64,000 nucleotides of DNA, taken from contig NC_034414.1 in assembly GCF_002078875.1 (NCBI RefSeq), positions 20,104,320 to 20,168,319 on the forward strand, read 5' to 3'. The notes under the pieces are model-generated. The model worked only from the letters and a program-made list of their open reading frames with translations. It did not search any database and was not told where the DNA came from. The translations under genes and the position numbers were made by a program. Positions 1 through 12,984 of the stretch are shown here, one piece after another. Positions within the stretch are counted from its first letter, which is position 1, and every line of letters begins with the position of its first letter. The stretch comes from Numida meleagris (Eukaryota; Chordata; Aves; Galliformes; Numididae).

Positions 1-3000
1 CCAATCACACTTCTTATTTGCAAGTGAGAAAAGGAGGAAAGGAAATAGGAAAATGAAGTTTTTTGTGGCATTAAGACATATAAAATGTTACAATTCCTTT
101 ACTATCACTCTTATTTCCCAAACACTAATGTGAAAGTTTAATACTGCTGAAAAAAAAAGGAAAAAAAAAAGCTCAAATGGAAACATTTTAAAGAGAAAGA
201 CGGAACATAGATACAAATGCCTTCATGGAAGTACCTCTCTTATCAGTGTTGAATTACAGTGACATATTGTTAAGGGCTGTTGAAATATCGAAGAAAGCTG
301 CATACCTCAGTTGAAGTCTAAGCAGATGTTTTAATCAAGTATGGTGAAATTTTTAATGCTATCATTCATTAATGGAATGTCAGTTTTATGTCTCACATCT
401 GAACAACAGCTGCCTCAGTGCAGAGTGGTGCTATTCAGGTGCCAGATCTGAGCTCTGGCCTAGCCTTCAGATCTGCCCTGTGTCTGTGCCTGGTGATTTC
501 CAAAAGCACAGAAAGAAGTTCATGAGGAAACAAAATGGCATGGTTTTAATGAAAGGGGTTTAGAGATTCTAGGTCAGGTAATCAGAGCAAAAAGGGGTCC
601 CTCCTGGTTTTGATGAGGTTTCTGGGAGCTAAGTGGTACAATAAAGAATGAATTCTGCAATTTTCTCTCTCTCTTATCATTAGATTAGTGATGAAAAAAA
701 GTGACACTTAAAAAGGTTTATTGCTGCGCTTAGATCCGCAGTGCTGTTGTTAAGTGGATGCTTTTCTTGCAGAAAGAGGAATGCAACAAGGAAACTCATG
801 TTTCTTCTTTTTCAAATTGCAGCTTTAAATCCATTCATCGTTCTAATTCTAGACCATTATTGGGAATAGAGGGTTGACTTCCACACCCCCACTCCACACA
901 CACACAATTCATTTTTTCATGATTTCAATGATATTAACAGTTGTGAGTCAAGAATCAAGCCTTCTTATAGTTCAGGTAAAGTCCTTTCACATTTCATCTG
1001 CATTTCATTGTCTTGTCACAGGGGTAGATTTTGTTTGCACATATTTCAGTAGGGACATATGCTGCATGTTTTCTCTTTATAACCCTTCCTTCCTGATTGC
1101 TCATCTAAAGAAATGAATTCAGTTTCTATTCTCTTTCTCAAGAAGCATGAGGTTTAATAAACTGTTTCCTAATCTCTGTGCTACAGGAATGTATCTTTCA
1201 CACCACCCTTCTAGAGATACATTTTATTCAAGCAACTTTTGCCTTGAAAGGTAGATGAGAAAAAATTTGGTTCAAAGCAGCTTCGTCTTGTGATCACGAT
1301 TCTCTTTAATGTTGGCAGCAAAATTTTACTGATTGTGTCTTAAACCCATATGAAAAATAGCCAGTAAGTGTTAAAAAGAATGGGTACTCTTGGAGTCCGT
1401 TGCAACATTGACTGTGAATGAAGCACAGGAATGAAAAAACATCCAAAATATGCAATATCATATTAGCAAAATCTGAAACTAGATATATGACAGATATCCT
1501 CTAAGCAATACAATATGCTGTTAAGACACAATAGTTTTTCTTGGGGTGTAAAGGACATTTGAAAACCAGTCTGATTCCTATTCCATATGTAAAATATGCT
1601 TCAGTTTCTTAAATACACCCACAGTTGTAGAAAGATGGTTTATGCAGTTTATGTCTCCAGTTCAACCAGGTCTGAGTTTTCTGAGAGAGTGGGAAAAGGA
1701 GAGGTATTGGTTATTTGATGTCGTTGTCAGTGGAGGAGAATCAGTGGTAATCTCCAGGTTGACTTCAGCCGAAATAGATATGCTTAAGAGAAGGAAACCA
1801 TAATTTTGCTTTGGTAACCATAATATCTTATACTGAAGAATAAGAGAGTCACTTCAAGCAAGTAAGTTTTGTTTTAAGCTTAGAAAAACAACTCATTTTC
1901 ATAAAAGGGAGCATAATAGTTTGCTTGATAGCATTCTGTACTGGAGCAGAAAAAATCCATCTGTATCCCACTGATTTTTTCAGGCAAGAAGAAGAGTTCT
2001 ATAAATGTGCTTCTCAAACAGAACGACAGCACCTTCTCTTAGTTTTATAGCTTCATGGAACAAACAGGTTGGTTAAAGGAAAGACAGAAAAAATACTGTT
2101 ATCATTTTGAGATAAAGCAGAAAAAGGCCAAAAAGTTTTTTTTTTTTAATTACACTTTTTTTTTTTTTCATCAAGAGGGAAAAATGAGACACTGTCGCTT
2201 TTGGATTTTGATTTGTATTCTTTAATCTGATTTATTCATCTTACTCCTCAGTGTTTTCTCATGGGAATACAAGAATATGATTCAAGATCCTACTCTTTCA
2301 TGGCATTGCATGGACACATGCATGTTACTATTTCTAGTGATGAAGATACGCAGTCCTTTTATCTACATCTAGCCATCTTCAGTCTCAGATGCTGTCAAAA
2401 TCTGTTCTTTGATTCCTAATGGCACTGACACAGCTTGAAAAATTTGATGGCTTGCAGGGAATGATAAAAACCCCACAGAGAGAAAACAGCTCTCACATGG
2501 CATTAATAGCAAGAAACTCCTTCATAGTTCAGATTTACTCACTTAAGCCAATCAGCTATGGACATATTAAAAGACTGTTTACTGACAACTCATAAACAAA
2601 CAAACAACAAAAAAAAAAACATGGAATTATCACTAAATGAGATTATTACTAAAAGGTTTCGGGTTTAGTTTTTAAATAATGTGTACACAAGTTACAGAAA
2701 TTGTGGAAATCATTGCAAAGCTCTTTCCTAAGTAATGCATCTTTCCTAAGAAATTCAATCCAAGTGAAATTTGGATTGATTTTTTTTTTCCCTGGTAACA
2801 ATTTGGAACTTCTTCAACTTTAGCGCAGGAGTAAGCATAATATTGACCAGATGTAGTCAGTCTATGAAATACAGAGTGAATGGATGGCACTTTTTTTGTT
2901 GTTATTGTTTTAAAGAATTCACAAAATCCAACATAAACACGTTAAGTTTAGAATATTAAAATGCACTGGCTTGCAGCAACACCAGCATTTTTCCTAATTT

Positions 3001-6000
3001 TACTCAAATTAGGCAATCTCAGCTCATCTCCCTTGTGCTGCATTTCCTCCCCATGCAGGCAAAGTAGGAGTGGTATGTTCCCATCAGTAATGCTGCAATC
3101 CATTGAGTAGCTTGAGATGCCCAGGGTGACTACCACAGTGGAATACAGTTTCACGGACAAGTAGTTTTTTCCTTTCTTAAAATGAGGGAAAGGAAGGACA
3201 GCCAAAAAAGTCTTAAAATACTATTGCCCCTTCTGCTTCAAAAAGATGAGGACTAACTTGTCTGAAATTAGAGTTCTCCATTAATGATGTTGTAAGTGGA
3301 TTTCATACTCTGTGTTCACCTTAACCTGATGAGGCTCCACCTCTATCCATAACCCTCTCTGCCAATTCCCCTTGCAGCTCAAAGCTTAATGGACCATTCA
3401 GGAGCTAGACTGCTCTTCTCCAGTCCTACAAATAATAATTTCTAAATGCCTGGGACTTTTATCCACAGGTATTCCCTTCTCTACAGCCTGATAATTCACC
3501 TCTAATTACTGCTGCATGAACAACACCATTCTCTTAGGTTCAGTTTTATATCCCTTCTCCTTTGTGCTATTCAGTACATCAGAAAATCAATAAATGGCTA
3601 AGGCAAGCTCTTCTACAGCTGTGCCTTCCCCAGATTTATCCCTCCTTAGCAATTCTAATGTTAGCTTCTCACTCCTCTCTCCAGACTTAGAAAGTAACCA
3701 TTTTTATTCACGGTACCTGCTCTGATTTCTGGTGTTCTGTGAATGCCCTTGAATTCAACTCTTCTGTGGTCATATGGTATTTCAAAATCCCAGAATTTAA
3801 AGCCCTAATTGTTGCAGAAATTGTGATGCTATTCTCTAATTTTCCTTCTGTTACATTGTGTCAATTCTCACAAATTCAAAATTAGATTTGTACTGATGTA
3901 ATTCTTTGTGTGTTTGAGTCTATGATTGTCATTGCAGGAGTAAAAATAGATGATGAAAACTGACCGGCAAAGTGATGACTGTAAAATGTCTAGATATAAA
4001 TAAAAAGTACATTTAGACAGTGAGATATTTCTCATTTACTGCTACTAAAATTGGAAAAAGTAATAATCAAATCACATGCAAAAATTCTTCCTTGTGACAT
4101 AATAACGATTACCTATTCTGAAAGCTCAAATGTTTATTTTATGTTTACTCATTTTTAGTAAACACAGGTTCAAACCTACAGTTTTAAAGATGAAGCCCTA
4201 AAAAAACGCTGTTGAGAACCTTGAAAAATGAAAATTTCTAAAAAATTTCCTCCACATAAACTAATACAGGGAGCCTTAAATTCACAGAGAACTAAGTAAG
4301 AGCTGAGTAACACAACTTCAGTACTGATCAAGGGTCTCATGATGTTTGTGTTTTTTCTGTGTGTAATTTTTCCTGTAATGTGCATGTATGTTTTCTGCTA
4401 GTAACTATTAAAATATCACATAATGTACAAACACTTCTAATACATTGGTGTACATGCAAGCTCTAACCTTCTGCTAGTGTGCCTTGGAAAAGACTTTCTG
4501 TATACAACTAGTACATGAAATAATTATTCACTTGAGAGAATTTCTGAAACTTGTCGTACCCTATTGTTTCCTCCAGTGCTCTGTGGATACGTGTTTTGTG
4601 TCAATGCGCTCTGTTCAAACAAGTGAGATCACAGTGAAGCTTGGCATCTTGCCCCAGAGGTCAAGATCTCAGTGCTGCAGGATGAGCAACCTCAGGAAAC
4701 TGAAATGCAAATAGCCTCCATCAACTCCATGTAGGCAGCAAGGCAATAGCTTGCAGAAGGATTCTTTTCTTCATGACACTGGAAAGCTACCTCTTGGTCC
4801 TAGCTGTGTACGAGGAGACTGAAAAATGGCTCTGTCCCCAAAGCTGTTAGCTGTAGATGACAGTGACCACTTCATTTATGAACAGTTTACTAGTCAATAC
4901 AGAAGAAATGTTTTTCCATTTTTTACCTGGGATGATGAATGAAAATAGTCTTTACAGAGCTGGGCTTTTAAGTTATGAGAAGAAAATCTGAGAAGAAGAA
5001 TAATTGAATTAAAAACACCCAAAAAGAAATCTTGCACAGTAGAGAACTACAGAGAAAGTGTGAAGCGGAAAGCCTCAGCCAATACTGAAATAATAAATTT
5101 AACAAAAAAGCACAGTGTCATGAACAAACAGCAGAGATACTATGCAACATTGCTTGTCACCAGCACACCACTTACAGCTGGGAAACCAAGAAGCCTGCAA
5201 CTGAAGGCCAAAGCAAAACAAGAAGCCACACAACAGCTGTTTACTTATTTGTCCTTACTGTAAATAATTAGCCAAGATTTTTTTTTGCCTTGTGCGTGAA
5301 TGGATATTTCTTAATTAAGGTATCTTTAATGAGAGAGAAAGGTAGTCTCCGTCTCCTTTTTTCAGATTAAATTTCTTCCAAGCATTTTGTTTTGGAAAAA
5401 GATGGGGGCTGTTTTGCTAACTTGCTCCCAGCATTCCATCTTCCTCAAATTTGGCCTGTAGTTTCAGCCAGGGAGAAGACAGGAGCTGTTCTTCACTTGC
5501 CCTTTCCAACATCAGACAAAAAAACATTTCTGCATACATTATGTGGCACAGAATATCTTGTGAATTATTCAGAAGCGGCCACATCTCACTGGCAGAGAAT
5601 AATCTTTATATGGCTGAAATCTGAAAAGCAATTTCTCTGTGTAGCCATTTTTATTTTTAGCTCTGCACCTTTCACTGGGTTTTGAGGACATTGTAGTCCT
5701 TAAGAATTATGGTACTTGCAAAACTGTATTTTTATTGTAGTGCCCTTTTTTCTTAAGAAAGATGAAAAGAAATGCTAACCAGTGCCAATCTGTAACACAA
5801 AGAGAGCTTATACTCTCGATTAAACTCATCAGATGAATGTTAAATACAAAGTAGAGTGGATACTTGTCTGATGGCTTCCACAAAACCCTTAATGCATCAC
5901 CTAATCCTTTTTTATAGTGTGGTCTGTTCCTGTTTCAGTAAGAAACTGTTCAAAGTACAACTCACAGATCCTGCCGCGCCACTGTTTCAGACAGAGTGCA

Positions 6001-9000
6001 GCTTCAGTTTTAGAGGATGATATGAGGCCTGAATCCACCCGCTGTGCCTGTCAGGCCCATGTACCAAGGTCCTGAGCCAGCAGGCTCAAGCAAGCCGCAG
6101 ACATGGGAGCGCATTCACGTCACCCCAGGCTACACACACCCAGCCCACAGCAGACAAATATCCCATAGAAATGGCAGTAAAAAAACCCTGCTCTTACACA
6201 CAACTGCAGCCCCAAACGAGTGATGGAGACAGGTATTGATTCTGGACTACTTTCACCTCTGAACTGTTATAAACAGAAAGTAAAGGTCACCCTTTCCATT
6301 TGAGACTTTAAGGTATGCGTGCATTAGCATGTGGACATTTTGAGGCAGCAGCTGAGGAAAGTGGATAGGCAGGTAGGAGCGAAAATGATTGTAGTACAAT
6401 AGACATTGTGCAGTTGGTATGGTTTTGAATTTCCTCCTTATCTCTTTAGTGATCAAAATGATCACTAACACATAATTCTGAAGATCTGAGTTAAAAGAAA
6501 AAAAGTGCACATAATGTTTTTTTAGGATGGAAATTGTATTTTGAAGTGCTTTGCATAGGAGGCATGGTCATATACAGAACTGCAGTTTTAAGACGAGATT
6601 TTGTCGAGAGGTGGACATTGAAGGGAAAAAAGATAATTCCTAGACTCTGCTGACATCCATCTATAGTTTCAGTGACAAAGGGTCTCTCTGAAATACTTCA
6701 CAGACAACTTTGTGCCATCGAGGGAATCTACTGTTCAGAAGTGTATACTTTAAATTATAGTATATAAAATAGTATTTTATCATTTAAATATAAAGTAAAA
6801 TATACTATTTCAATTCTGCTGAATTTTCTAAACTTGATATTGTAATTAAATTAGTATTGCGATTCTATTAAATGTTGTATATGAAATGCTACATTTTGGA
6901 AAACCATATTCTGTGCCAGAGCTAGTAATTTCGTGTTCTTATGTTAGAAAACAATGTATTCAAAGATGCCAGAAGCAAGATTCACAAAAAAAATCTTGTC
7001 CAGTTCTCGGTATGAAATAATAAAATAAACATGAAATAAGACTAAATCTTTTTATATAATACTCATAAGAGATTTCATTTCCTGAAGTTGCAGTTTCTGT
7101 AGGGGGTGACTTTCCTTTTAACATCTGCCAGCCTTCATTGTCATATTGCAGAAACACATCTTTATGTATAAGCAGGGAAAATGACTGACAAGGTCTATGC
7201 CAGTATGAAAAACTCTTTGATCTTTTTGCCCAAAAAGATTGATGAAAAAACAACACTAATTTGCCTTTTGTACTTTCTGGTTGATGAAACATTACCAGTT
7301 GTCAAAGGATTTTTAAGTATTCATGAATACCAGTGCTCTACAACATGGATAATACAAGTGCCCTCGATTATTTATAACCTGAGATGTCAAATTGGAGGCT
7401 CTGAGCCAGCCAAGTGTTTAGTTTACATTCTGGCTCTTTATTCTGTTTTGCTTTTTGCTTATTTGTTTCTCCAGAAGAGATTGCCTTCTGCTCCTGAAAC
7501 GAATTCATTGCTGAGAAGCATTTGTAAATCAAAGAGCAGTCTTGTTTCCTTGCTGTCTTTCTCTCACAGTGTGTCATTTTAGTCTGACTATGCTCTGTTC
7601 TCATGCATTTGAAGTTTCTCTTCAGCTGTAGCAACTGAAGGGCATGTCATTTTGTTCATTAAATAGTAAGTCTCTGTTTCCAAAACCTGCCAGTTAGTGA
7701 GGGAATGGTATCTCACTTACAAACTTTCAATTTTCATGTATAATAGTGGGCAAAACTGTTTATAAGAACCATAATAGTTTTCTGGGGTTTGATGTAATTT
7801 AAAATTTCATTCCAAACTCTATAAAGATAGTACGAAAGACACCAGTTAGATCACAAAAGGTAGAATATGCTTAGTTGGGTTAACAGTCGTGCTCATAATT
7901 GAGGATCACGTTGTGTAGTGCTGCTCTCCTGATTTTTCCCTGCATCCCTTGCTCATCTTTAGCACTTTTCTAGTCTCTTTGCATAACATCTTAAAAATGA
8001 AGCTCATAATGGTAATCTTTAATCTTGTTTCCCCATTGTTTTGTGCCGTCTGCAACTCCAGTATTAATCACTACAGTTACTTTCTACTGTTGTCACTATA
8101 ACTACCCCAAAATATATTTTTTACTTTCTTGGTTTTTAAGTCTTCCATTCTGAATTCTTCTTTCTCACAGTTGGTTGTTAAAACTTGATTTCCTTATTTC
8201 CACTGATGCAATCACTACAGTTCCCTTTGTCTCTCCCTCTTCTTTCTGATATCCTTGTCCGAACATGGAATTTTCTAACCAACCCTGATTTCATTCACAT
8301 GTGTTTTGCAGTTGCTTTGGAGGTCCCTCTGAAGCATTTTCTATAGTTCGAGTATTTACAAGTTCTCTCCCTCTCTCTCCTGTGAACTGTCTGGTACTTA
8401 ATACAGTATGAATCTGCAGGACAACTTTTTTTTTTTTTATTTCTGTCATTTACATGAGGAAATCAAAATATCAAATTTAAATCCATAGATCTATTTCAGG
8501 AATCACAAGTGACTGACTTTGGAGAACCCTATTGCTATTACAGATTTCTTCAACATTTATTAATGGGTGTGAAAGTTGTTAGAATGAGAGGCGGGGAATA
8601 GGACTGAAGAGAAAACTGGTATATAGAAAGATAGAAGTCTGCACCATGACCAAATATTTCTCATTTGAAAAGCAAAAAGGTTAATTTCTGGTTATTCTAC
8701 AATGCTCATTAAAATTTAATCATATTTTTTTTGTCAAGTTTTAATATGTCATTTGTATTTATTAACTTATGATGTTAATCCATTACTTTTTGCTTCATTG
8801 GCAGACTGTGTTGCATCAGAACTTTTTATAAATTATTTTCAACTTGCAATGCCTGAAGGCAGTCTGTTCTACAATCATTCCAGAAAAAAAACCTGCTTAA
8901 TTAGTTGGCTCTCTTCATACTCTTTTTTCCTATCATGGCTTTCTCTCTGATAAACTTGATGAATCTCACACAAAGCATAATTTTGATGCTGCGCATGATT

Positions 9001-11520
9001 TGATAGAGCTTCATTTCATACACAGTGTAGTGACTTGAGTTGGGATCTTGTATTTGCTATTCAGCGCTTTTGTATTGAAGAAACATTACTATAAAGGCTG
9101 ATGCTGAAAAAGATAAAGACAGAGATTGTGAAAAGCAAATGGGAAAGAGCAATCCAGTTGGAAGGTGACAGTGAGGAGAGAGGTAGAATACTCATTACAG
9201 TGGGTCATTGGCCAACCAAGAGTAAGAATTAATGCTATTGTACTCCTGCTGCTGCAAGAGCAAGTGAACCTTGAGGACCTAAGCAGGAAAAGTAACAAGA
9301 GATTCAGCTCAAGCCATTCTGCATATCCATTTGTTGTGGCACTGTGGGAACTTGGAGTGCATGGTTGTTTCAATTACACATATAGGTGAGCTTTTAAAAT
9401 TTTTGAACCTTAATTGAGATATCACATAGATGACCATTAAAAGGATGCGTGAGACTCTCTGATGGTGTTATGTGTTATAATTTGCAGGGCTCTTCTTTTA
9501 GAGACAGTGTGAGCTGAGAAACTGCCTGGAGTAGATACTGATATGAACAATGGTCCAATAACATCCACAGCCAAGGGGAAAAGTAGCTGTGTAGGAAGGA
9601 TTACTTTGGCAGCAGCTGGTGGTATAGCCATGGGCTATAGTAAAGCTTATGGAGTAGAGCTGCACTGCTTGCATATTGATGGTTTAACTTGCAAATATAT
9701 CCCTATATCCTAGGGCTGCAGAAATCAGAATTCCTTATTGAGACATGTAGGACAAAGAGATTTAGTGACCATATCTGCGCCAGCTGAATAAACACATTTC
9801 TCTAAAAATTTCAGATTCCTCCCTGCCATGCACAATACTGAGAGTTACAGTGCTTTTCCAGGGAGTTTCTGGTTCATTTTACTGACTCTTTTACCCCAGT
9901 GAGGAATGACAAAGATGTTTGCAAGCTGTTGGATCCACCGAGTCCCAGACTTGCTGAGCTCACCTTTAAGCTTGCCTGACCCCACCACTGCTTTGCACAC
10001 AGAGCTGCCAGTGAGGGACCCCTGTTCTGCCTTGCATGCTCTCTTTCTCTTTTGCCTTCTGTATGATAGCAATTACAATTGCAATTGTGTCCTCATCTCA
10101 GAGGGAGTCTTGATCTCCAACAAAGACCTCAGCTATGCTCTGTTAGTCTGAGATTTGCACAGGGATGTAGAAGGTGATTGTGTTTTAATTTTTTTACAAA
10201 TGAGGGAGTCCTTGCTGAAAACAGATTTGGAGAAGTACTGTGTTGGCCTGAGTCACCATCTAAAGAGGGAAGAAAAGAAGACTTTTACATCTTCCTTTTA
10301 AACTAGGAGTGCTAAGCTTTCCAAGAGGAAATCCTAAAGTAAAAGGTGAAGAAAACCAAGATGTGTACACAGTATCAGAAGGACATGGAGTCTACATCTA
10401 CCACAACACAATTTATACACTTAATAAAGCCATACATTTATGTCAAAGGGGAAAATCATATTTGGGCTTATTAGACTGAAAATATTCAGTGTAGTAGCTT
10501 GCATTTAAGAGACACAAGTTTTTACTTCCCACTTTGATCTACAATTGTGCATCATCATATTTGATTGCCAGAGACAACGGCAAACATTACAGTGCTTGAC
10601 AACTTTCATCCTAGTCATGATATCAGATTTAGCTTTGAGAAAATATATGTGTCCAGTGGAGATGAAGAAATTGTGTTATTATACCTGTAATTTGATTATG
10701 TTTACAAGTCAACCTCCAGTGGCTATAAATAAGATAATTAATTAATTAACTACATAATATGATGCCCTGTAATTTTAGTGTTGTGCTATTGATCCCTTCA
10801 ATAAAATCTTTAAAATTATTCATTTTTCAAAATAAACAGCATTCACAAAGTATATTCTGTTTCAAGAGCACACTTCAATCTGACATCTTGAAATTATACA
10901 TAGAATTTTGAAAGATACTTAGGTACCTTGAAAAATGGTAGGCCAATTTCTGTCTCAGTGTAAGTTAATTAAACTCCAAATAGTAAAATATTACTGATAA
11001 AAAGGGATGAAAGTATTTTATAGTGGACTAATTGTTCAATCTCCTGAGATAATATTTCCACAGGAAGTCAGGTTGTACCTCAATCATAGTGGTGGGAGAC
11101 AAGAAGAGAAACTTGTCAAAGTACTAAACATAAACGAATAAAATAAAAAGAAGAGAAAGCAAAAGAAAGAGGTGAATGTGAGCTCTGAGGATCCTTTACA
11201 GTCATCAGATACAGAAATCTGACTTGCAGATCACTGACAATGACAAGGAATGAAGGACAGCTTTCAAAGCTGTCCAGTTTGTGTTTCAGGCAATCTATGT
11301 AGCTCAGTTTGGCTTCTTTGGTAATAGAAGTTGGGGACAGAAAACCTTACCTCTTACATTTCGTAACAAACTGCTTCAGAACTGAAAAAGAGGGATGGAG
11401 GTCACCATTAATAATTAGTTATAGTATAATTTATGTGACTAGCTACTGAAAAGAACAATAACATCTAATATGTGTGAAAATCTACCTTGCAAGAACATAT
11501 GACTGATATTTTGGAAGAGA
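1..11520. other. AT-rich non-coding DNA, no gene supported
   Basis: I see no CR1, LTR, DNA transposon or splice-flanked coding exon that I can support here. Open frames are short, AT-rich and without recognisable domains. Minor content: a CA run at 895-906, T-rich runs near 2137-2169, and a stretch at about 5960-6230 that is richer in G, C and CpG than its surroundings. The longest frame, 133 codons at 7181-7582, overlaps an open frame on the other strand and has no splice context. The stretch is best read as intergenic or intronic. Confidence 0.6.
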
Positions 11521-11820
11521 AACGGAGATTCTCTCTCTCAGTTTGGACTCTCTCTTTCTCCCTTGCCTCAGAGATTTTCCCTTTTGGCTTGGAGACTTTT
11601 TTGTTGGCTCAGAGACCCTCTCCCTCTGTTTGAAGATTCTCTTTCTCAGTTTGGATTTTCTCTCCCTCAGCGAGGAGATTTTCCCTTTTGGCTTGGAGAC
11701 TTTCTTTCTCAGCTCAGAGTCTCTATCCCTTGGTTCAGAGGTTCTCTCTCTTGATTAGGAGACTCTCTCTCTTGGCTCAGAGACTCTCTTGTTCAGTTTT
11801 GGAGACTCTCTCCTTCTCTG
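11521..11820 (-). repeat. 21-bp coding-type tandem array with a ~104-bp higher-order period
   Basis: On the minus strand the array is built from diverged 21-bp units of the form GAG AGT CTC - GCC AAG AGA, seven codons each. The segment gagattttcccttttggctt occurs at 11571 and again at 11675, and agattct-ctcagtttgga recurs 108 bp apart, so five units also duplicate as a block. The array continues the reading frame of the ORF ending at 11777. Several TGA codons fall at the same position of the unit, next to CTC, a pattern expected when CGA decays. The seven-codon, Glu/Lys/Leu-rich period suggests a former coiled coil; this is inference. Confidence 0.7.
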
Positions 11821-12115
11821 GAATAGGGTTGAATAAGGCTCGGTAGGCACAATCCAGGCCCAAAATAATTTGCGCCTCATTAGATCCACTGGGGCTGCAA
11901 ACGTACTTCCTTAAATACCTGCCAAAGTTTTCAGGGTTCTGCAGGTGTTCAGAAGTGAAATTCCATGACACCAGGGGCACTGATTTCTCTAAGGTCTCCC
12001 TCCACACTCCCTGCCACTCAGTATTTTCTGGCTTTGGGGAAGGCTTCCTCCAGATATTGTAAATACAAATACTGAGTAAGATGATGAGGAATGCATTCAG
12101 GGAGATTAACAACAT
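11777..12115 (-). CDS. retroviral ORF with N-terminal membrane anchor, 112 codons
   Basis: Residues 2-22 form one hydrophobic segment (LLISLNAFLIILLSI and onward) followed by the basic pair RK, typical of a signal anchor or single membrane helix. The remainder is polar, with one N-x-T sequon in SWNFTSEHL, two cysteines and a Lys/Glu-rich end. A minus-strand splice-acceptor-like site (CTCTTACAG, AG at 12142-12143) lies about 27 nt before the ATG, so a spliced message is possible. The ORF is about 430 bp past the primer site. It runs straight into the 21-bp repeat array and stops at a TGA there. I do not recognise the product. A leader or accessory protein, or the start of gag, is possible. No catalytic motif is present. 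Confidence 0.5.
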   Translation of the reverse strand: MLLISLNAFLIILLSICIYNIWRKPSPKPENTEWQGVWRETLEKSVPLVSWNFTSEHLQNPENFGRYLRKYVCSPSGSNEAQIILGLDCAYRALFNPIPEKERVSKTEQESL

Positions 12116-12548
12116 GATTATTGACTGAACATTCCAAAAACCTGTAAGAGATTCAAGGGAGAAAATGTCTGTTTAAAAGTTCTCTAAAATTAGTAATTCT
12201 CTCTGGGGCGTAACTTTCAATGTTCAAGACATACAATTTTGTATGCAGGCACTAGATAGGTGCTTCTAATTTTTTATATATACATATAAATACAAAGAGC
12301 AGATTGGCAGACTTAATAAAGATCCAGTTCATTCTAAGTACTAAAATCTGGAACATGATGGAATATAATTCCTTAAAGAACTGTTTTGAAAGAAAAAACA
12401 GTTTCATTTTTGTCATTTTACGAAACAAAACCAAACCAGCAACAAGTTGGCACAGTGCCAAAAAACTTCAATGGAGGTTTCAATACAAGTACAGCAAATC
12501 TGCTATCTTAACCGGATCGACAAATCTCCTAATCTCAATCACGTCAAT

Positions 12549-12566
12549 GCCCCATGTTTGGTGCCA
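12549..12566 (-). promoter_or_regulatory. retroviral primer binding site, tRNA-Lys type
   Basis: The minus strand reads tggcaccaaacatggggc, 6 bp past the LTR end. It matches the primer site complementary to the 3' end of tRNA-Lys(1,2) at 15 of 18 positions. Two of the three differences are CG to CA changes, as expected from CpG decay. The position directly after the LTR is the strongest support. Confidence 0.7.
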
Positions 12567-12572
12567 GCGTAG

Positions 12573-12984
12573 TGTTGTGGTTTGAAGAGTTAATCATGCT
12601 ACGCTCCTCTTTCCCTTCAGGAGAAGGGAGAAGGAAGAGGAAGAAACCCAAGAAAAGAGGAACTAATTTATGAAAAGGAATGTGAGATAATACAGAATAA
12701 TTAAGAATAATAAACCAAACAAACCAAACATAAACAGAAAGAGAGAGAGTCAGACTGAGTCTTTATTGGCAAGCCCTCACTACTGGCCTCCTGGAAAGGA
12801 CAAGAGCACTTCCCCTTCCCCTGGAATTGGAAGATCATGTCTCCCAGAGCCAAAACTCATGTGAAATAGCTGAGCCTGCTAGAAGCACAGTGCAGCACAT
12901 AGAAAGTGCACCCAGCACTGTGCTTAAGCATAAGATAGCCTGCTGAATGATGCCATGACATGGAATACTGATATAACCAGGACA
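12573..12984 (-). mobile_element. 5' LTR of the endogenous retrovirus
   Basis: The 412-bp segment starts with tgttgtggtttg and ends with accaggaca on the plus strand, so it has TG...CA termini. Its upper end, with gatgccatgacatggaata, resembles the equivalent part of the solo LTR at 16127-16635 (gatgctatgatgtggaata), which anchors the U3 end. A minus-strand AATAAA (tttatt at 12762-12767) sits where a polyadenylation signal is expected. The primer site lies 6 bp beyond the lower end, which makes this the 5' LTR. No clear TATA box survives. Confidence 0.75.
12762..12767 (-). promoter_or_regulatory. LTR polyadenylation signal AATAAA
   Basis: The plus strand reads tttatt, so the minus strand reads AATAAA. 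It lies about 190 bp from the 3' end of the LTR, a reasonable position for a signal in the R region. Confidence 0.5.

Larger units (their letters stand above)
11521..12984 (-). mobile_element. 5' portion of an avian endogenous retrovirus, minus strand
   Basis: Read on the minus strand, the order is LTR (12984 to 12573), a 6-bp spacer, a tRNA-Lys-like primer binding site (12566 to 12549), a leader of about 430 bp, an ORF of 112 codons (12115 to 11777), and a 21-bp tandem array running to about 11521. This is the expected 5'-to-3' order of a provirus, so LTR and internal part belong together. No gag capsid, protease, polymerase or envelope motif is visible and no 3' LTR is found at lower coordinates, so the copy is truncated. 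The 5 bp beyond the LTR (gaaag) are not repeated at the other end. The family name cannot be fixed from sequence alone. Confidence 0.75.

Noticed and set aside
6750..6820. Imperfect AT inverted repeat around aaatagtattttat
   Set aside because: It needs a bulge and is almost pure A/T, so it is expected by chance.
7181..7582. 133-codon plus-strand frame
   Set aside because: Overlapped by minus-strand frames, no recognised motif, no splice structure.
11543..11758. Plus-strand repeat frames rich in Ser, Leu and Phe
   Set aside because: Antisense reading of the retroviral 21-bp array, whose natural frame is on the minus strand.
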